DNA of 64,000 nucleotides from Bacteroides sp. (GCA_021203515.1 JAJQAY010000144.1:1-64000); one strand, 5' to 3'. Positions 1-10,834 are shown, counted from the first letter of the stretch. The notes: generated by a model not told the origin, from the sequence alone. Numbers and translations: made by a program.

Positions 1-791
1 GCGCAAAAGCATACAAGGGGAGAAATACCGACTGGTCATCATAGCCAATGCAGGCGTCAAACTGCCTTTTATTCCGGAAGGTACAAGCAAAAGTGATGCT
101 TTGAAGATGATTACTTTCAGTTGCAGCGGAGCATGGAATGCCACTAGTGACGCGAACTATGCGCTCATACCGATGTGGGGGGGGCGAAGAGTGCAAAGGT
201 AATCAATGCAGCTACTACGCTGGACGGAGTTAGTTTGCTGTGTGCGTTGGCCCGTATTGATGTGGGATGTGTACTGAATTCAAGTACCAAAGTAGCTACC
301 GGATTGAGCAATTTTAAACTGAAAAACGTAACCGTGTACCGGGTTAACAATAAAGGCTATGTCGCCCCCCCCTTGCCACTTCACTGAATACCGACGGGAG
401 TGTAGGAGTGAAAGCCGTATCCGTCCCCAGTGGTGCCGCCCCGCAAAAGATACCCTATCTCGTCAGCGACGACAAATCATTGGTACGGACTATTTACGTG
501 GCGGAAACAGCGGCGGGAACAACTAAGGATAATGCCATTTGCCTGGTGATAGGAGGTTAATATAACGGCGCGGCATCCTACTATAGGGTAAACTTGACGA
601 GTGGCGGAGCGTATGCTCCCGTCAAGAGGAACTGCCGCTATGTAGTGAATATTACCGGTGTCACTGCTGTGGGGTATAAGGACGCGGACGAAGCGTTGCA
701 AGGAGAGAAGTTTGTGGAGATAAATACCCAGATAACCATTACGGACGCTACAACTATGTCTGCAACCACCGGACCGACCATAACGCTATAA
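1..791 (+). pseudogene. Mfa1-like fimbrillin, C-terminal part, disrupted
   Basis: The gene enters from the left edge. It reads in frame 2 up to a G8 tract (177-184), in frame 1 up to a C8 tract (365-372), then in frame 3 to the stop at 791, with an in-frame TAA at 558-560 where Tyr (TAT) would fit. The C-terminal stretch KRNCRYVVNITGV followed by an Ala-Leu-rich end is typical of Mfa1/fimbrillin structural subunits, which are exported as lipoproteins and polymerise at the cell surface. It lies 18 bases upstream of another fimbrial-type lipoprotein, which suggests a fimbrial operon starting outside the window. Family assignment is fair; whether the breaks are real is unknown. Confidence 0.6.
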
Positions 792-809
792 CCCTCAAAA
801 AGCAAGTTT

Positions 810-2309
810 ATGAAAACAAGTTTACTCTTTTTTAAGATTGCGGCCTTTCTGCTCATCGGCGTCTTGCCGGGCTGTCAGGAGGAGGAGAGACCGGGCGACA
901 TTATAACTCTCTCCTCCAAAGATATAACCATTCAGATTTCGGACGTATCCATTGGTCCGGGCAATGGATGGGAGGCTGTAAATACGAAGGGTGCAGATAG
1001 CGAAGTGAGTACCTCGCCCCACCAATCCAATGAGAATGGACTGGATATGGATATTGCCACAAGTCTGTCTCCCGAACCCCAGACACGCGCGGCGCGTGTC
1101 TTCGCAAGTAGCAATCTGAGAGTGGTGGCATACAGGTGCACAAGTATAAGCGCCATTACGACCGCCAGTTTTGCCGGATACGGGGATTACACGGCCGATG
1201 CTTCGGGGAACCTCACCGTCACCACGTCTCTTTCCCTTCCTCCCGGAATCTACTCGTTCGTCCTCTTTTCTTACGGAAGTGCCGCATTGCTGGCTTTCGA
1301 CAGGAATAGTGTAACCGCTACGGTGACAAGCGGTCAGGACTTCCTAAGCGGAACAAAGGCAAACGTCACTATAAGCGCCAACTATGGAAAATACTTCCAA
1401 CTGACCGGCCTGACACTGACCCGGCGTATCAGCGGTTTCTACATCACGTTGCAGGCACAAAGCGGACGTATGGATAACATATCAGCCGTTGCAGCCACCC
1501 TGACCGTACCTGCACAGGCTATCTACTCCTTCACGACCGATAAGCTGGCAAACGGTAGTGGCAGCACTACCATCAGTACTGCATGGGGCTTGACGGAAGC
1601 GAACAAAATGAGAGTGAAAAGTGGATACATAAGAGTTCTGCCACAAGCATCAGTCAGTATACCTGTGACGTTTACCCAACTTACCATAGGAGATGCGTCT
1701 TTTGCTGGAACAACGGCAACCATTGCGTCGCAGACATTTCAAGGGAATGACTGTACCTATGAAAGCGTAATCAATTTAACGACAAGTGGGTATATCATGG
1801 GAGGTGCCTTGTGGGCAACGGGGAACTTATATTATAGTGGTGGTGCATTTTATATATATCCATATATGTCGGATATAACATGGAATTGGTGGGGTGAATA
1901 TTGGTGTTGGAATATCTTAACACCTTGAATTCCTAATACCGATGACTACTGGTCTGTTTCATGGAGGGCAGAACGCGACCCATGTAGAAAAGTCGGTTCA
2001 GGAGAGAAATGGTGCTTACCAACAATACAACAATACATAAATATAGTAGGAAAAGGATATGAATTCGATACAAAAGACGGCAAGCCCGGTATCATATTTG
2101 GAAAGATGCTTTTCTTTCCTTATTCCGGATATTATGATGCGGGGAATGAATTTAGAAATAAAGATACTCGTGGACTTTATTGGGCGCAAGAACGTAATAA
2201 TCTATTTGGACAAATGTTAGATTTCGCACAAGGAGATTGGATAGGTTCTAATACCGCAGACGCCGCACATTCTATGGCCATTCGTTGTGTCAGAAACTTA
2301 TCAAAATAG
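810..2309 (+). pseudogene. Fimbrillin-family lipoprotein with FISUMP-like C-terminus, one nonsense codon
   Basis: The protein starts with a lipoprotein signal (hydrophobic stretch, then LPGC with Cys about residue 22), so it should be anchored in the outer membrane. Residues about 60-330 resemble Bacteroides fimbrillin/Mfa-like beta-sandwich proteins. A TGA at 1926-1928 stops the frame, but the same frame stays open to 2309. The continuation has the pattern of a FISUMP domain (W..DPC, a Trp/Tyr-rich core, a final SMAIRCVR). This architecture suits a fimbrial tip or accessory protein. As written, only a 372-residue product would be made, lacking the C-terminal domain. The TGA could be a genuine mutation or an error. 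Confidence 0.6.
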
Positions 2310-2430
2310 CTAATAAAGAAATACCGGTAGCAATGAGGATGTTTTCTTCTTCCTCGGCACAGGCTCCCGGTTGACTGAGCATCGCGACAAGGATGCGATA
2401 TCACTGTCCGATGCGTTTTTGTTTGTTTGC

Positions 2431-2466
2431 GAGCCTCTTTATCCCAAGCGAGGGATGAAGAGGCTC
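2431..2466 (+). terminator. Hairpin downstream of the fimbrial gene
   Basis: A 9-bp stem (GAGCCTCTT / AAGAGGCTC) encloses a second 5-bp stem (ATCCC / GGGAT). It lies 120 bases after the fimbrial gene. No clean T tract follows, so it may be a weak terminator or an RNA-stabilising hairpin. Confidence 0.4.
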
Positions 2467-2568
2467 TCTTGGTAAATCTTCTCCTTCCTTAATTTCACAG
2501 ATAAAGAACTTTTTAGCCTTGCCTGTTAAAAAGAAGGCAATGATGCAATGAAATATGTTGAAAGCACG

Positions 2569-2576
2569 TATCTTTG
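2569..2576 (+). promoter_or_regulatory. -7 box TATCTTTG
   Basis: Exact match to the Bacteroides -7 consensus TAnnTTTG, 33 bases before the small gene at 2610. No convincing -33 TTTG is seen at the expected spacing. Confidence 0.45.
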
Positions 2577-2609
2577 TATCCTGATATAAATAAGAAAGGA
2601 GAAAGCAAT

Positions 2610-2765
2610 ATGGCAAGACCTATTAGAGAAACACCGGTATTATTCGGTGAAGATGCTCGCCGCTTTGAAGAACGGATGAAAAATCCGCGCAAAGTTTCAA
2701 GGGAAGAGCGAGAACGGGTGAGAAAGAATTATGAACTCGTAATGAAAGCTGCGACTAGCTTTTAA
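2610..2765 (+). CDS. Small charged protein, possible antitoxin-like
   Basis: A 51-residue protein starting MARPIRETPVLFGEDARRFE. The start is set by AAGAAAGGAG 11 bases upstream and by the conserved-looking MARPI opening; a longer frame from 2574 overlaps the promoter box. It is highly charged and probably helical, with no membrane segment. It stands alone between its own promoter and a strong terminator. Small proteins of this type in Bacteroides sometimes sit beside toxin genes, but no partner is visible here and the function is unknown. Confidence 0.55.
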   Translation: MARPIRETPVLFGEDARRFEERMKNPRKVSREERERVRKNYELVMKAATSF

Positions 2766-2788
2766 AAGTAATATCCGAAAATGTACAG

Positions 2789-2820
2789 GGTGTCCGAAAA
2801 CGGACACCTTTGTTTTTTTT
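2789..2820 (+). terminator. Rho-independent terminator
   Basis: Perfect 8-bp stem GGTGTCCG / CGGACACC with an AAAA loop, followed by TTTGTTTTTTTT. It closes the single-gene unit at 2610-2765. Confidence 0.85.
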
Positions 2821-2916
2821 GTATTGATGCTTGTTTTCAGGCGTTTACGATTTTGGCATAGATTTCGCACAAGGAAAAGCGTAATGTTCGTAAATCATTA
2901 AATCGTAAACAAAGAT

Positions 2917-4164
2917 ATGGATAGAGAAATTCCGAAAGAAGTGCGTAATAAGGAGCGTAATAAGAAAATTATTCGCTATGGCGCCATCGGTGTGGCAGTT
3001 ATCGTGGTTATCAGTGTACTCATTTCATTGATGCGCACGGGGGTGAAGGAAAAGGATGTTGTGTTCTCCAAGGTGGGCAAAGGGACGATTGAAGTGAGCG
3101 TGAGTGCTTCGGGCAAGGTAGTGTCTGCCTTCGAGGAAATCATTAACTCACCGATAAATACCCGTATTCTGGAAGTATATAAGAAAGGTGGAGACAGTGT
3201 GGATGTGGGAACTCCTATCCTGAAACTGGACTTGCAGAGTGCTGAAACGGACTATAAGAAATTGCTGGACGAAGAGCAAATGCGCAGCTACAAGTTGAAG
3301 CAACTCCAGGTGAACAACCAAACCAAGCTGAACGACTTGCAGATGAAGATAAAAGTGGAAGCCATGAAGCTGAACCGTATGAAAGTGGAATTGCGCAATG
3401 AGCAATATCTCGACAGCCTCGGTTCGGGAACCACCGACAAAGTGCGCCAAGCCGAACTTAGCTACAACGTACAGCAGTTGGAATATGAGCAGTTGAAGCA
3501 GCAATATGCCAACGAAAAAGAAGTATTGGCTGCCGAATATAAAGTGCAGGAACTGGATTTCAGTATGTTCAAAAAGAGTCTTGCCGAAACGAAACGCACA
3601 CTGGATGATGCGCAGGTTCGTTCGCCCCGAAAGGCTATCCTTACCTATATCAATAACCAAATCGGTACCCAGGTTTCCGAAGGCAGCCAGATTGCCGTTA
3701 TCTCCGACTTGAGTCACTTCAAGGTGGAGGGTGAGATTGCCGATACATACGGCGACCGCGTGGCAGCAGGCGGCAAGGCTATTGTAAAGATTGGCAGTGA
3801 GAAGCTGGAAGGCTCGGTAAGCAGTGTAACCCCGTTGTCAAAGAATGGTGTAATCTCCTTTACCGTACAATTGAACGAAGATAATAACCGTCGCCTGCGT
3901 TCGGGCTTGAAGACGGACGTCTATGTGATGAATGCCGTGAAAGAAGACGTGATGCGCATAGCCAATGCTTCTTATTACGTGGGACGCGGAGAATATGAAC
4001 TCTTCGTGCGCACCTCCGACAAGGAAATCGTGAAACGCAAAGTGCAGTTGGGTGACAGTAACTTTGAGTTTGTAGAGATTATCGGTGGTTTGCAACCGGG
4101 TGATGAAGTAATCGTAAGCGACATGAGTCAGTATAAGAACAAGAATAAGTTGAAACTGAAATAA
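2917..4164 (+). CDS. Periplasmic adaptor of a MacA/HlyD-type ABC efflux system
   Basis: The 415-residue protein has a short cytoplasmic N-terminus, one membrane anchor (about residues 20-39), a lipoyl/barrel-sandwich half, a long coiled-coil hairpin rich in Gln, Leu and Lys (about 115-235), and then the second lipoyl half and beta-barrel. This is the layout of MacA/HlyD membrane fusion proteins, which link an inner-membrane ABC transporter to an outer-membrane channel. It is the first gene of an operon with MacB-type permeases and an ATPase (17 bases to the next gene). No outer-membrane TolC-like gene is present in the window. The substrate is unknown. Confidence 0.9.
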   Translation: MDREIPKEVRNKERNKKIIRYGAIGVAVIVVISVLISLMRTGVKEKDVVFSKVGKGTIEVSVSASGKVVSAFEEIINSPINTRILEVYKKGGDSVDVGTPILKLDLQSAETDYKKLLDEEQMRSYKLKQLQVNNQTKLNDLQMKIKVEAMKLNRMKVELRNEQYLDSLGSGTTDKVRQAELSYNVQQLEYEQLKQQYANEKEVLAAEYKVQELDFSMFKKSLAETKRTLDDAQVRSPRKAILTYINNQIGTQVSEGSQIAVISDLSHFKVEGEIADTYGDRVAAGGKAIVKIGSEKLEGSVSSVTPLSKNGVISFTVQLNEDNNRRLRSGLKTDVYVMNAVKEDVMRIANASYYVGRGEYELFVRTSDKEIVKRKVQLGDSNFEFVEIIGGLQPGDEVIVSDMSQYKNKNKLKLK

Positions 4165-4181
4165 ACATTAACTGCTAAAAC

Positions 4182-5501
4182 ATGATAAGAACTTATCTGA
4201 AACAAGTCTGGGAGTTGCTGAAGCAAAATCCGTTATTCAGTACTCTCTACGTAGTGGGTACGGGACTGGCGATCGCCATGACAATGATTATGGCGGTGGT
4301 GTACTACGTCAAGATAGCCCCTGTTTATCCGGAAGTAAACCGTATGCAGACGCATTACCTCTCTACTGCACGCTTTGAAAAGGGGGCGGAAGGACACAAG
4401 AGTACGTTCCAGTGGACAGTTTCCTACAAGGCCTTGCAAGACTGGTTTTATCCGCTGAAAAATGCGGAGGTGGTTTCCGCCTTTTTGTGGGATAATATGT
4501 CGGATAATAGCTACATTCAGCCGGCAGACCGTAGTGGAGACTTCCAAGTGGCCCTGAAACTGACAGACCCCGGATTTTTTCGCATCTACTCTTTTCATTT
4601 CCTCGAAGGACAGCCTTTTACGGAGTCCGATTTGGCAAGCGGTATCAATACGGCTGTCATCACCGAAGAATTGGCACGCCGCCTGTTCGGAACCTCGGAA
4701 GGGGTTACGGGGCGCTCGTTCAGCATGAATTATGTGGATTATCGTGTTTGTGGGGTGGTGAGGGGTGCCTGCTACCTGACAAGCAAATCGTATGCACAGG
4801 TTTATGTGCCTTATAGCGTATCTACCGGATATAGCGAGGGGAAATACGATATTCCTTATCTGGGAGCATTCAACGTTACTTTCCTTACTAAGGACGATAC
4901 ATAAGCGGAAGCCTTGCATACAGAAATCAATGAAATCGTACGAAAGGAAAACCTGATACATAAGGATGAGTGGCAGGTGGGCTTGTGGGAACAACCTACG
5001 TCTCACTTGCTGAGTGTCTTTCAGGGATATGCCAGTCAGGATTTTGATACATGGGTTACTGTGCGTCATTTCCTATTGGTGCTGTTGGTATTACTACTGG
5101 TTCCTGCCCTTAATCTGAGTGGAATGATAGCCAGCCGCATGGAGAGTCGCTTGTCGGAAATGGGAGTGCGTAAGTCCTTCGGTGCCGGACGTGGCAAGTT
5201 GCTGTCGCAAGTGATGTGGGAGAACTTGTTGCTGACGTTGCTGGGCGGATTGCTGGGACTGGCAATAGCATGGTTGGCACTCTACGTATGCCGTGAATGG
5301 GTATTTACGGTGTTTGACGACTGGCCGAGGGCGGTGCCCGAAGGAGTGGACGTATGGGTGTCGGGTGAAATGCTGTTTGCTCCGGCGGTGTTCCTCTCTG
5401 CATTGCTGCTGTGCGTGATGCTGAATTTGCTGTCGGCATTGATACCGGCATGGCACTCGCTGCGGAAACCAATTGTGTATTCATTGAATGAAAAAAGATA
5501 A
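4182..5501 (+). pseudogene. ABC permease, MacB/FtsX type (A1), one nonsense codon
   Basis: The first 240 codons hold an N-terminal membrane helix (about residues 20-42) and the MacB-type periplasmic core domain. A TAA at 4902-4904 interrupts the frame where CAA (Gln) would fit. The same frame continues with the FtsX domain: three more membrane helices and the conserved SEMGVRKSFGA segment. Restored, it is 439 residues, normal for the family. It is the 'A' member of an A/B permease pair. The adaptor lies 17 bases upstream and the B member follows 5 bases downstream. Without the second half it could not form a pore. Confidence 0.75.
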
Positions 5502-5506
5502 GGGCT

Positions 5507-6803
5507 ATGTTGAAACTTATATTTAAAAACTTGTGGGCACGCCGACGCCGCAACGGATGGTTGCTGGCCGAACTTGTCCTTGTGAGTATTGTCTCCTGGA
5601 TTATTCTGGACCCGGTGATTGTGGTGACTCACGACCGTAATATACCTTTGGGATATGATGCAGACCGTCTGTGCATGGTCTCTCTCGCAGGCTTGCAACC
5701 GCAAGCACCCGGTTATGACCCGCAAGCGCAGGACTCTGCCGTAATGGTAGGTAATTACTTGCAATTTGTGCGCCGCGTTCAGGATTATCCCGGTGTGGAA
5801 CTGGCTGCTCCAGTGCTGGGCTTCTGTTATCCCAATTCGCAAGGCAGTAGCAACAACATGCTCTATGCCGAAGGCGATACAATTGCCAAGTCTGTGATGA
5901 TGGTAGAGTTCTTGCCGCATACACGGTTCTTCGAAACGTTTGGCTTTCAATCCGGTAAAGGAAGGACGGTGGAAGAACTTTCGGACTATAACTATACTCG
6001 GAATGACATTGTGGCAACTGACAATACGCTGGAAGCGTTGTTTCACACTAACGACCCGAGTGGCAAGCGTTGCTATAATGCCCACCATGAAGGAGATGCT
6101 ACTTATATGCCCGTTGTCGGTGCAGTGGAGACTTTCAGAATGTATACGGAGTGGCGTCCCGTGCCGGTGGTATTCTGGCCGATACTTTCAATCAATCACT
6201 CGGATATTCCTGAAAGTGCACGGATACTTATCCGGCTGAAGAAGGATGTCAGTATGGATCACTTTCTGCACGACTTCCGTGCATGGATGGTGAAGGAACT
6301 GCGTGCAGGCAATCTTTTTGCCCGCGAAGTGAAGTCGTACGACCAACTGATAACCGAGCGCGAATATACGGGGCAACTTCCATTTACCGTCGCAATCTGG
6401 CAATGGCGGCTTTCTTCCTCATCAATCTCTGCCTGGGAGTTATCGGTACCTTCTGGCTACAAACCCGCACGCGACGGGAGGAAGTGGGGGTGATGCTCTC
6501 CTTTGGCGGTACACCGGGATATATCGTTCGTTTGCTGATGGGCGAGGGGCTGTGCTGACATTTATTGCCGTGTTTGTGGGCTGTATGCTCTATCTGCAAT
6601 ATGCTTTGAAGGAAGGACTGGGTGTAGTAAAAACCTGGATAGAGAGTACGGAAAGCTATTGGGTGACGAATTTCACGCAACACTTCCTGATAGTGTCGCT
6701 GATTGTCTTCCTGATTATGCTGGTGGTGGTGCTCATAGGCATTTACGTCCCCGCCCGCAAGATAAGCCGCATCCCGCCGACGGAGGCGCTGCGTGACGAA
6801 TAA
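5507..6803 (+). pseudogene. ABC permease, MacB/FtsX type (B1), two frameshifts
   Basis: The gene opens in one frame (MLKLIFKNLWARRRRNGW, then a membrane helix and periplasmic domain). It shifts near 6368-6372 (ACGGGGCA) and again near 6544-6549 (GAGGGGCT). Each shift is repaired by adding one G, giving 432 residues that end PTEALRDE like its intact relatives at 9480 and 12284. The FtsX core GTFWLQTRTRREEVGVMLSFG spans the middle frame. Both shifts sit in G4 runs, which makes sequencing error a strong alternative to decay. Confidence 0.75.
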
Positions 6804-6835
6804 AGAAAACATTAATAATTTAAATACTTACTATT

Positions 6836-7501
6836 ATGATTAAGTTAACTGGCATCAACAAGATTTATCGTACTAACGAGATTGAAACCGTAGCATTGGA
6901 GAATGTAAACCTCGAAGTGAACAAAGGAGATTTTCTGAGTATCATGGAACCTTCCGGTTGCGGTAAGTCTACATTACTGAATATTATGGGTCTGCTGGAT
7001 GCACCTTCCAGCGGTACTATCGAAATTGCCGGAACCAAAGTGGACGGCATGAAGGATAAGGAACTTGCCGCTTTCCGTAACCAGAAGCTCGGTTTCGTGT
7101 TCCAGTCTTTCCATCTGATTAACTCATTGAATATGCTGGATAACGTGGAACTTCCGTTACTGTATAGAAAAGTGTCTGCCAAAGAACGTCGTCGCCTGGC
7201 GGAAGAAGTGTTACAGAAGGTAGGGCTGAGCCACCGTATGCGTCACATGCCTACACAACTCTCCGGCGGTCAGTGCCAGCGTGTCGCCATTGCCCGTGCC
7301 ATCATCGGAAACCCGGAGATAATACTCGCCGATGAGCCTACCGGTAACCTGGACTCTAAGATGGGTGCGGAAGTCATGGAACTGCTGCATCAGTTGAATA
7401 AGGAAGACGGACGTACCATCGTGATGGTGACCCACAATGAAGAACAAGCCAAGCAGACCAGTCGCACTATCCGCTTCTTCGACGGACGCCAGGTAGAATA
7501 A
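6836..7501 (+). CDS. ABC transporter ATPase, LolD/MacB type
   Basis: A 221-residue cytoplasmic nucleotide-binding subunit that should power the neighbouring FtsX-type permeases. Visible motifs are a Walker A region SGCGKST (about residues 41-47), a Q-loop (FVFQSF), the signature LSGGQCQRVAIARA, Walker B (IILADEPTGNLD) and the H-loop (MVTHN). One oddity is that the first Gly of the P-loop (normally GPSGxGKST) is Glu (codon GAA, 6946-6948). This would be expected to hurt ATP binding if real. It is the only ATPase in an operon with six permeases. Confidence 0.93.
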   Translation: MIKLTGINKIYRTNEIETVALENVNLEVNKGDFLSIMEPSGCGKSTLLNIMGLLDAPSSGTIEIAGTKVDGMKDKELAAFRNQKLGFVFQSFHLINSLNMLDNVELPLLYRKVSAKERRRLAEEVLQKVGLSHRMRHMPTQLSGGQCQRVAIARAIIGNPEIILADEPTGNLDSKMGAEVMELLHQLNKEDGRTIVMVTHNEEQAKQTSRTIRFFDGRQVE

Positions 7502-7539
7502 GAGTATCTTAAATAGTAACAGAACCTAATTGGCATATT

Positions 7540-8162
7540 ATGAGAGCATTATTTATAACCCTTAGTTGTATATTTGCAGTCGTGACCGGTAGCGTGTATG
7601 CTGCCGGCACTGCAACAGAAGATGTGAAAGTAAGTGAAGCGCGCAAGGTGGAAGGGTTTACCTCCATAGATGTAACTTCTGTGGCAAACGTCTATTTCAC
7701 ACAAAGCGATACTTACTCGTTTAAGATTGAAGGCAAGGAAGAATATGTGAAAGAAACGACTTCAACTGTAAGCGACGGATGCCTGACTATCGGATTTAAG
7801 AGCAAGAAGAGTAAGCGTAATCAGAAAGACGGTGTAACGATTTACCTGTCGGCACCCGATTTGAAAGAGGTGAAATTTACAGGGGTCGGTTCGTTCAACT
7901 GCAAGGAACCTTTGAAACTGGATGAGGTGGATTTTCAGGTGAAAGGTGTGGGTGAATTGAGCGTGAAGAACTTGACATGCCGTTCGCTGAAGGTCAGTCT
8001 GGAGGGAGTGGCAGCGCCGATATTCATGTCACTTGCGACTACTTGTCTGCAAAACTAAGCGGAGTGGGAGAGGTGTCTCTGAGTGGTACGGCCGGACAAG
8101 CTGATATTTCCAAAGGAGGTATCGGCAGTGTAAACACAAGTAAATTGAAAGTAGGAAAATAA
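7540..8162 (+). pseudogene. DUF2807 (GIN domain) exported protein, one frameshift
   Basis: A signal peptide (about residues 1-21, ending VYA) is followed by a DUF2807/GIN-type beta-helical repeat with patterns such as VKFTGVGSF and KGVGELSV. The frame breaks near 8003-8008 (GGAGTGGCAG). Adding one G joins it to SGSADIHVTCDYLSAKLSGVGEV and gives 207 residues. The family is periplasmic or surface-exposed and of unknown role, often encoded near ABC systems in Bacteroidetes. Here it lies between the ATPase and the third permease, so it probably belongs to the transporter operon. Confidence 0.75.
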
Positions 8163-8164
8163 GT

Positions 8165-9455
8165 ATGATAAAGCAATATTTGACACAAGCCTGGGCACAG
8201 CTTCGCCAACAGCCGTTAATAAGTGCGGTCAGCATAGCCGGTACGGCACTTGCCATCTTCCTTATCATGTTGGTGGTGATGATGCAGCAGGTGAAGGTAG
8301 CGCCTTTTGCGCCGGAAAGTAACCGCGACCGCTTCTTGCACGTCAGATGGATGAGTATCTCCAATAAGAATTGGGAAGACGGCACCAGCAACGGACCGAT
8401 GAGCGCGCAGACAGCCCGCGAATGTTTCCAGTCACTAAAGACACCGGAAGCTGTAACCGTATACACGGCATTTCCCGTATCCACTCCCATATCATTGCCG
8501 GGACAGGCAGCGACGGGGTAGACCTGTGCCAGACGGATGACGTCTTCTGGCGAGTATTCGACTTCTCTTTTATCAACGGCAAGCCTTATGATAAGGCAAT
8601 ATTCGATGCGAGACTGCCCGAAGCAGTGCTTACCGAAAGCGTGGCACGCAGGCTTTTCGGTACGACAGAGGTTGCGGGACGCGAGTTCCTCCTGAGCCAT
8701 GCACCCTACAGGGTTGCGGGGTAGTGAAAGATGTATCTACGCTGGCAGACTGTGCTTATGGGCAGGTGTGGATACCCTATACCTCGACCGGTATGGATAA
8801 AGAGACCTGGAATGACGACCACATGGGAATGATGAGTTGTACGTTGCTGGCACATAGCCAGAAGGATTTTTCCGCCATACGCCAGGAGGCGGAACGACGC
8901 AAGCTTGAATATAACACGCTTATCGGCAAGAACGGGTGGGAGTTGATATATCGCAACCGTCCCTACGACCAGGAGAAGAATGCCATAGCCTTCGGTGTCA
9001 ACGTAGAGCCGGATGTGGATGCGGCGCGCCGTCAGCGGATTGTCATCTTCGTCATCCTGCTGATTGTGCCTGCCATCAACCTTTCGAGCATGACGCAAAG
9101 CCGGCTGAGGCAGCGCGTGGCGGAGATTGGAGTGCGTCGCGCTTTCGGCAGTACGCGAATGTCGGTAATGGGACAGATTATTGCGGAGAACTTTGTCGTC
9201 ACTTTGCTGGCGGGAATTGTGGGATTACTGCTGAGTGTGGCTTTTGCCTATTTGGGAAATACCGTGCTCTTTGCACAAGAATACAGCCAGACGTTGAGTC
9301 CCCCGTCAGTAGATGCTTCCATCTTGCTGCACGCTTCCACCTTCGGTTGGGCATTGCTCTTCTGCTTTGTGCTGAACCTGATGAGTAGCGGTATTCCGGC
9401 CTGGAAAGCATCGCGTATCGGAATTGTGAACGCCTTGGGAGGCCGATTGCACTAA
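8165..9455 (+). pseudogene. ABC permease, MacB/FtsX type (A2), two frameshifts
   Basis: It begins MIKQYLTQAWAQLRQQPL, closely parallel to A1 and A3. Frame changes occur near 8508-8520 (GCGACGGGGTAG) and at 8716-8722 (GCGGGGTAG). Adding one G at each gives 430 residues with an N-terminal helix, a periplasmic domain and an FtsX domain (VAEIGVRRAFGS). It starts 2 bases after the DUF2807 gene, so the two are translationally coupled. Like A1 and A3 it is broken here, whereas B2 and B3 are intact. Confidence 0.75.
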
Positions 9456-9479
9456 TCACTCATATTAATAGCTAAAGAA

Positions 9480-10718
9480 ATGACTAAGAAACTTTTTACA
9501 CAGATAAAGAATGAATGGCGCAATAACCTTTGGTTGGCTCTGGAACTGCTGGTAGTGAGTGTGGTGATGTGGTTTGTGGTGGACTATCTCTATACGCAGA
9601 CCGCCACTTATCTGGAACCTCGCGGCTTCGACATCAGCCACTGTTACCTCATCGAGATGGGCAAGCTCACGGACAAGAGTCCCGATTATGTGGCCAATCA
9701 GACGGATGAGCAGGAAGATGCCGACATACAGGAACTGGTGGACCGCCTCGGCCGTCGTCCGGAGATTGAAGCGGTAAGCCTTTCGCAAAACGCATATCCC
9801 TATAACGGCAGTAACTCTTCCGACCCGGTGGCCTATGACACCTTGAAGTCTCCGGGCTGGACTATCCGTAGAATGGTGACACCGGACTTCCTCCGCGTGT
9901 TCCGCTATCGGGGAGCGAACGGGAAAACGCCCGAGCAACTGGCCGAGATGTTGAAGAACGGTGATTTCCTTGCTTCCAACAATCTCTATCGCAAGTACGA
10001 CCGCAAGATGACGGAGTTCGTTGGCAAGCGTTTTCACCTCTTTGGAGACACGACACAAATCTATCGTTTGGGAGCAGCTTTGCAGGATGTACGCTATAGT
10101 GACTATCAGCAGGCGCGTACTTCATACACCTATCTTTATAAACTGGGTTGGTATGACACCGGACTGGAACTTTGTGTACGTGTTCGCGAATGGCAGGACA
10201 ATGATTTCATCCGGCGTCTGAAGGCCGACAGCGAGAAGCAGTTCCGCATCGGGAATATCTATATCTCCGAGGTGCGTTCGTTCAAGGATATTCGCCGGAA
10301 TTTTCAGCAGGCGGAGAGCAACGAATTGCGCAATTACTTCATGGGAATGGGCTTCTTGCTGCTGAATATATTCCTGGGCTTGCTGGGAACGTTCTGGTTC
10401 CGCACCCAGCAGCGGCGGTCGGAAATTGCGCTCCACAAGGCGCATGGGGCGGCAGATGCAAGTATCTTCAACCGCCTGCTGGCCGAAGGTATGCTCCTGC
10501 TTCTGATAGTCACCCCGTTGGCGCTTATCATCGACTATAATCTGGCAAGCCTGGAACTGAATGCCTGGCGCAACGGTACGACGTTGGAGTGGGGACGCCT
10601 GCTGCTTTGTGCAGCCGTCAGCTTCTTCCTGATAGCCGTGATGATTGCTATCGGCATCGGCATTCCGGCACGCAAGGCGATGAAGTTGCAACCGGCAGAG
10701 GCGTTGCACGATGAATAA
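9480..10718 (+). CDS. ABC permease, MacB/FtsX type (B2)
   Basis: Intact 412-residue inner-membrane protein. It has a membrane helix at about 18-38, a periplasmic MacB-core region, then three helices around GLLGTFWFRTQQRRSEIALHKAHG and a C-terminus ending PAEALHDE. It pairs with A2 just upstream (24 bases). With the single ATPase and adaptor it should form a MacB-like transporter that couples ATP hydrolysis to movement of a periplasmic substrate. The substrate is unknown. Confidence 0.88.
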   Translation: MTKKLFTQIKNEWRNNLWLALELLVVSVVMWFVVDYLYTQTATYLEPRGFDISHCYLIEMGKLTDKSPDYVANQTDEQEDADIQELVDRLGRRPEIEAVSLSQNAYPYNGSNSSDPVAYDTLKSPGWTIRRMVTPDFLRVFRYRGANGKTPEQLAEMLKNGDFLASNNLYRKYDRKMTEFVGKRFHLFGDTTQIYRLGAALQDVRYSDYQQARTSYTYLYKLGWYDTGLELCVRVREWQDNDFIRRLKADSEKQFRIGNIYISEVRSFKDIRRNFQQAESNELRNYFMGMGFLLLNIFLGLLGTFWFRTQQRRSEIALHKAHGAADASIFNRLLAEGMLLLLIVTPLALIIDYNLASLELNAWRNGTTLEWGRLLLCAAVSFFLIAVMIAIGIGIPARKAMKLQPAEALHDE

Positions 10719-10759
10719 ATATTGACATGTGGGAGGGCATCCGAGAGTGTCATTGACAT

Positions 10760-10834
10760 CTATAAGAAGTGTGTCCCATACTTATAAGAAGTGTCCGCCA
10801 TACTTCTTATAAGTGTCGATGATACTTCTTATAG
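10760..10834. repeat. Nested inverted repeats built on CTTATAAGAAGT
   Basis: Four copies of a 12-14 base motif stand in head/head/tail/tail order. The inner pair is a perfect 13-bp inverted repeat (ACTTATAAGAAGT 10780-10792, ACTTCTTATAAGT 10802-10814). The outer pair is a perfect 11-bp repeat (10760-10770, 10824-10834). It splits the permease operon between B2 and A3, so it may act as an attenuator or binding site. The rest of the 287-base gap shows no gene. Confidence 0.75.
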
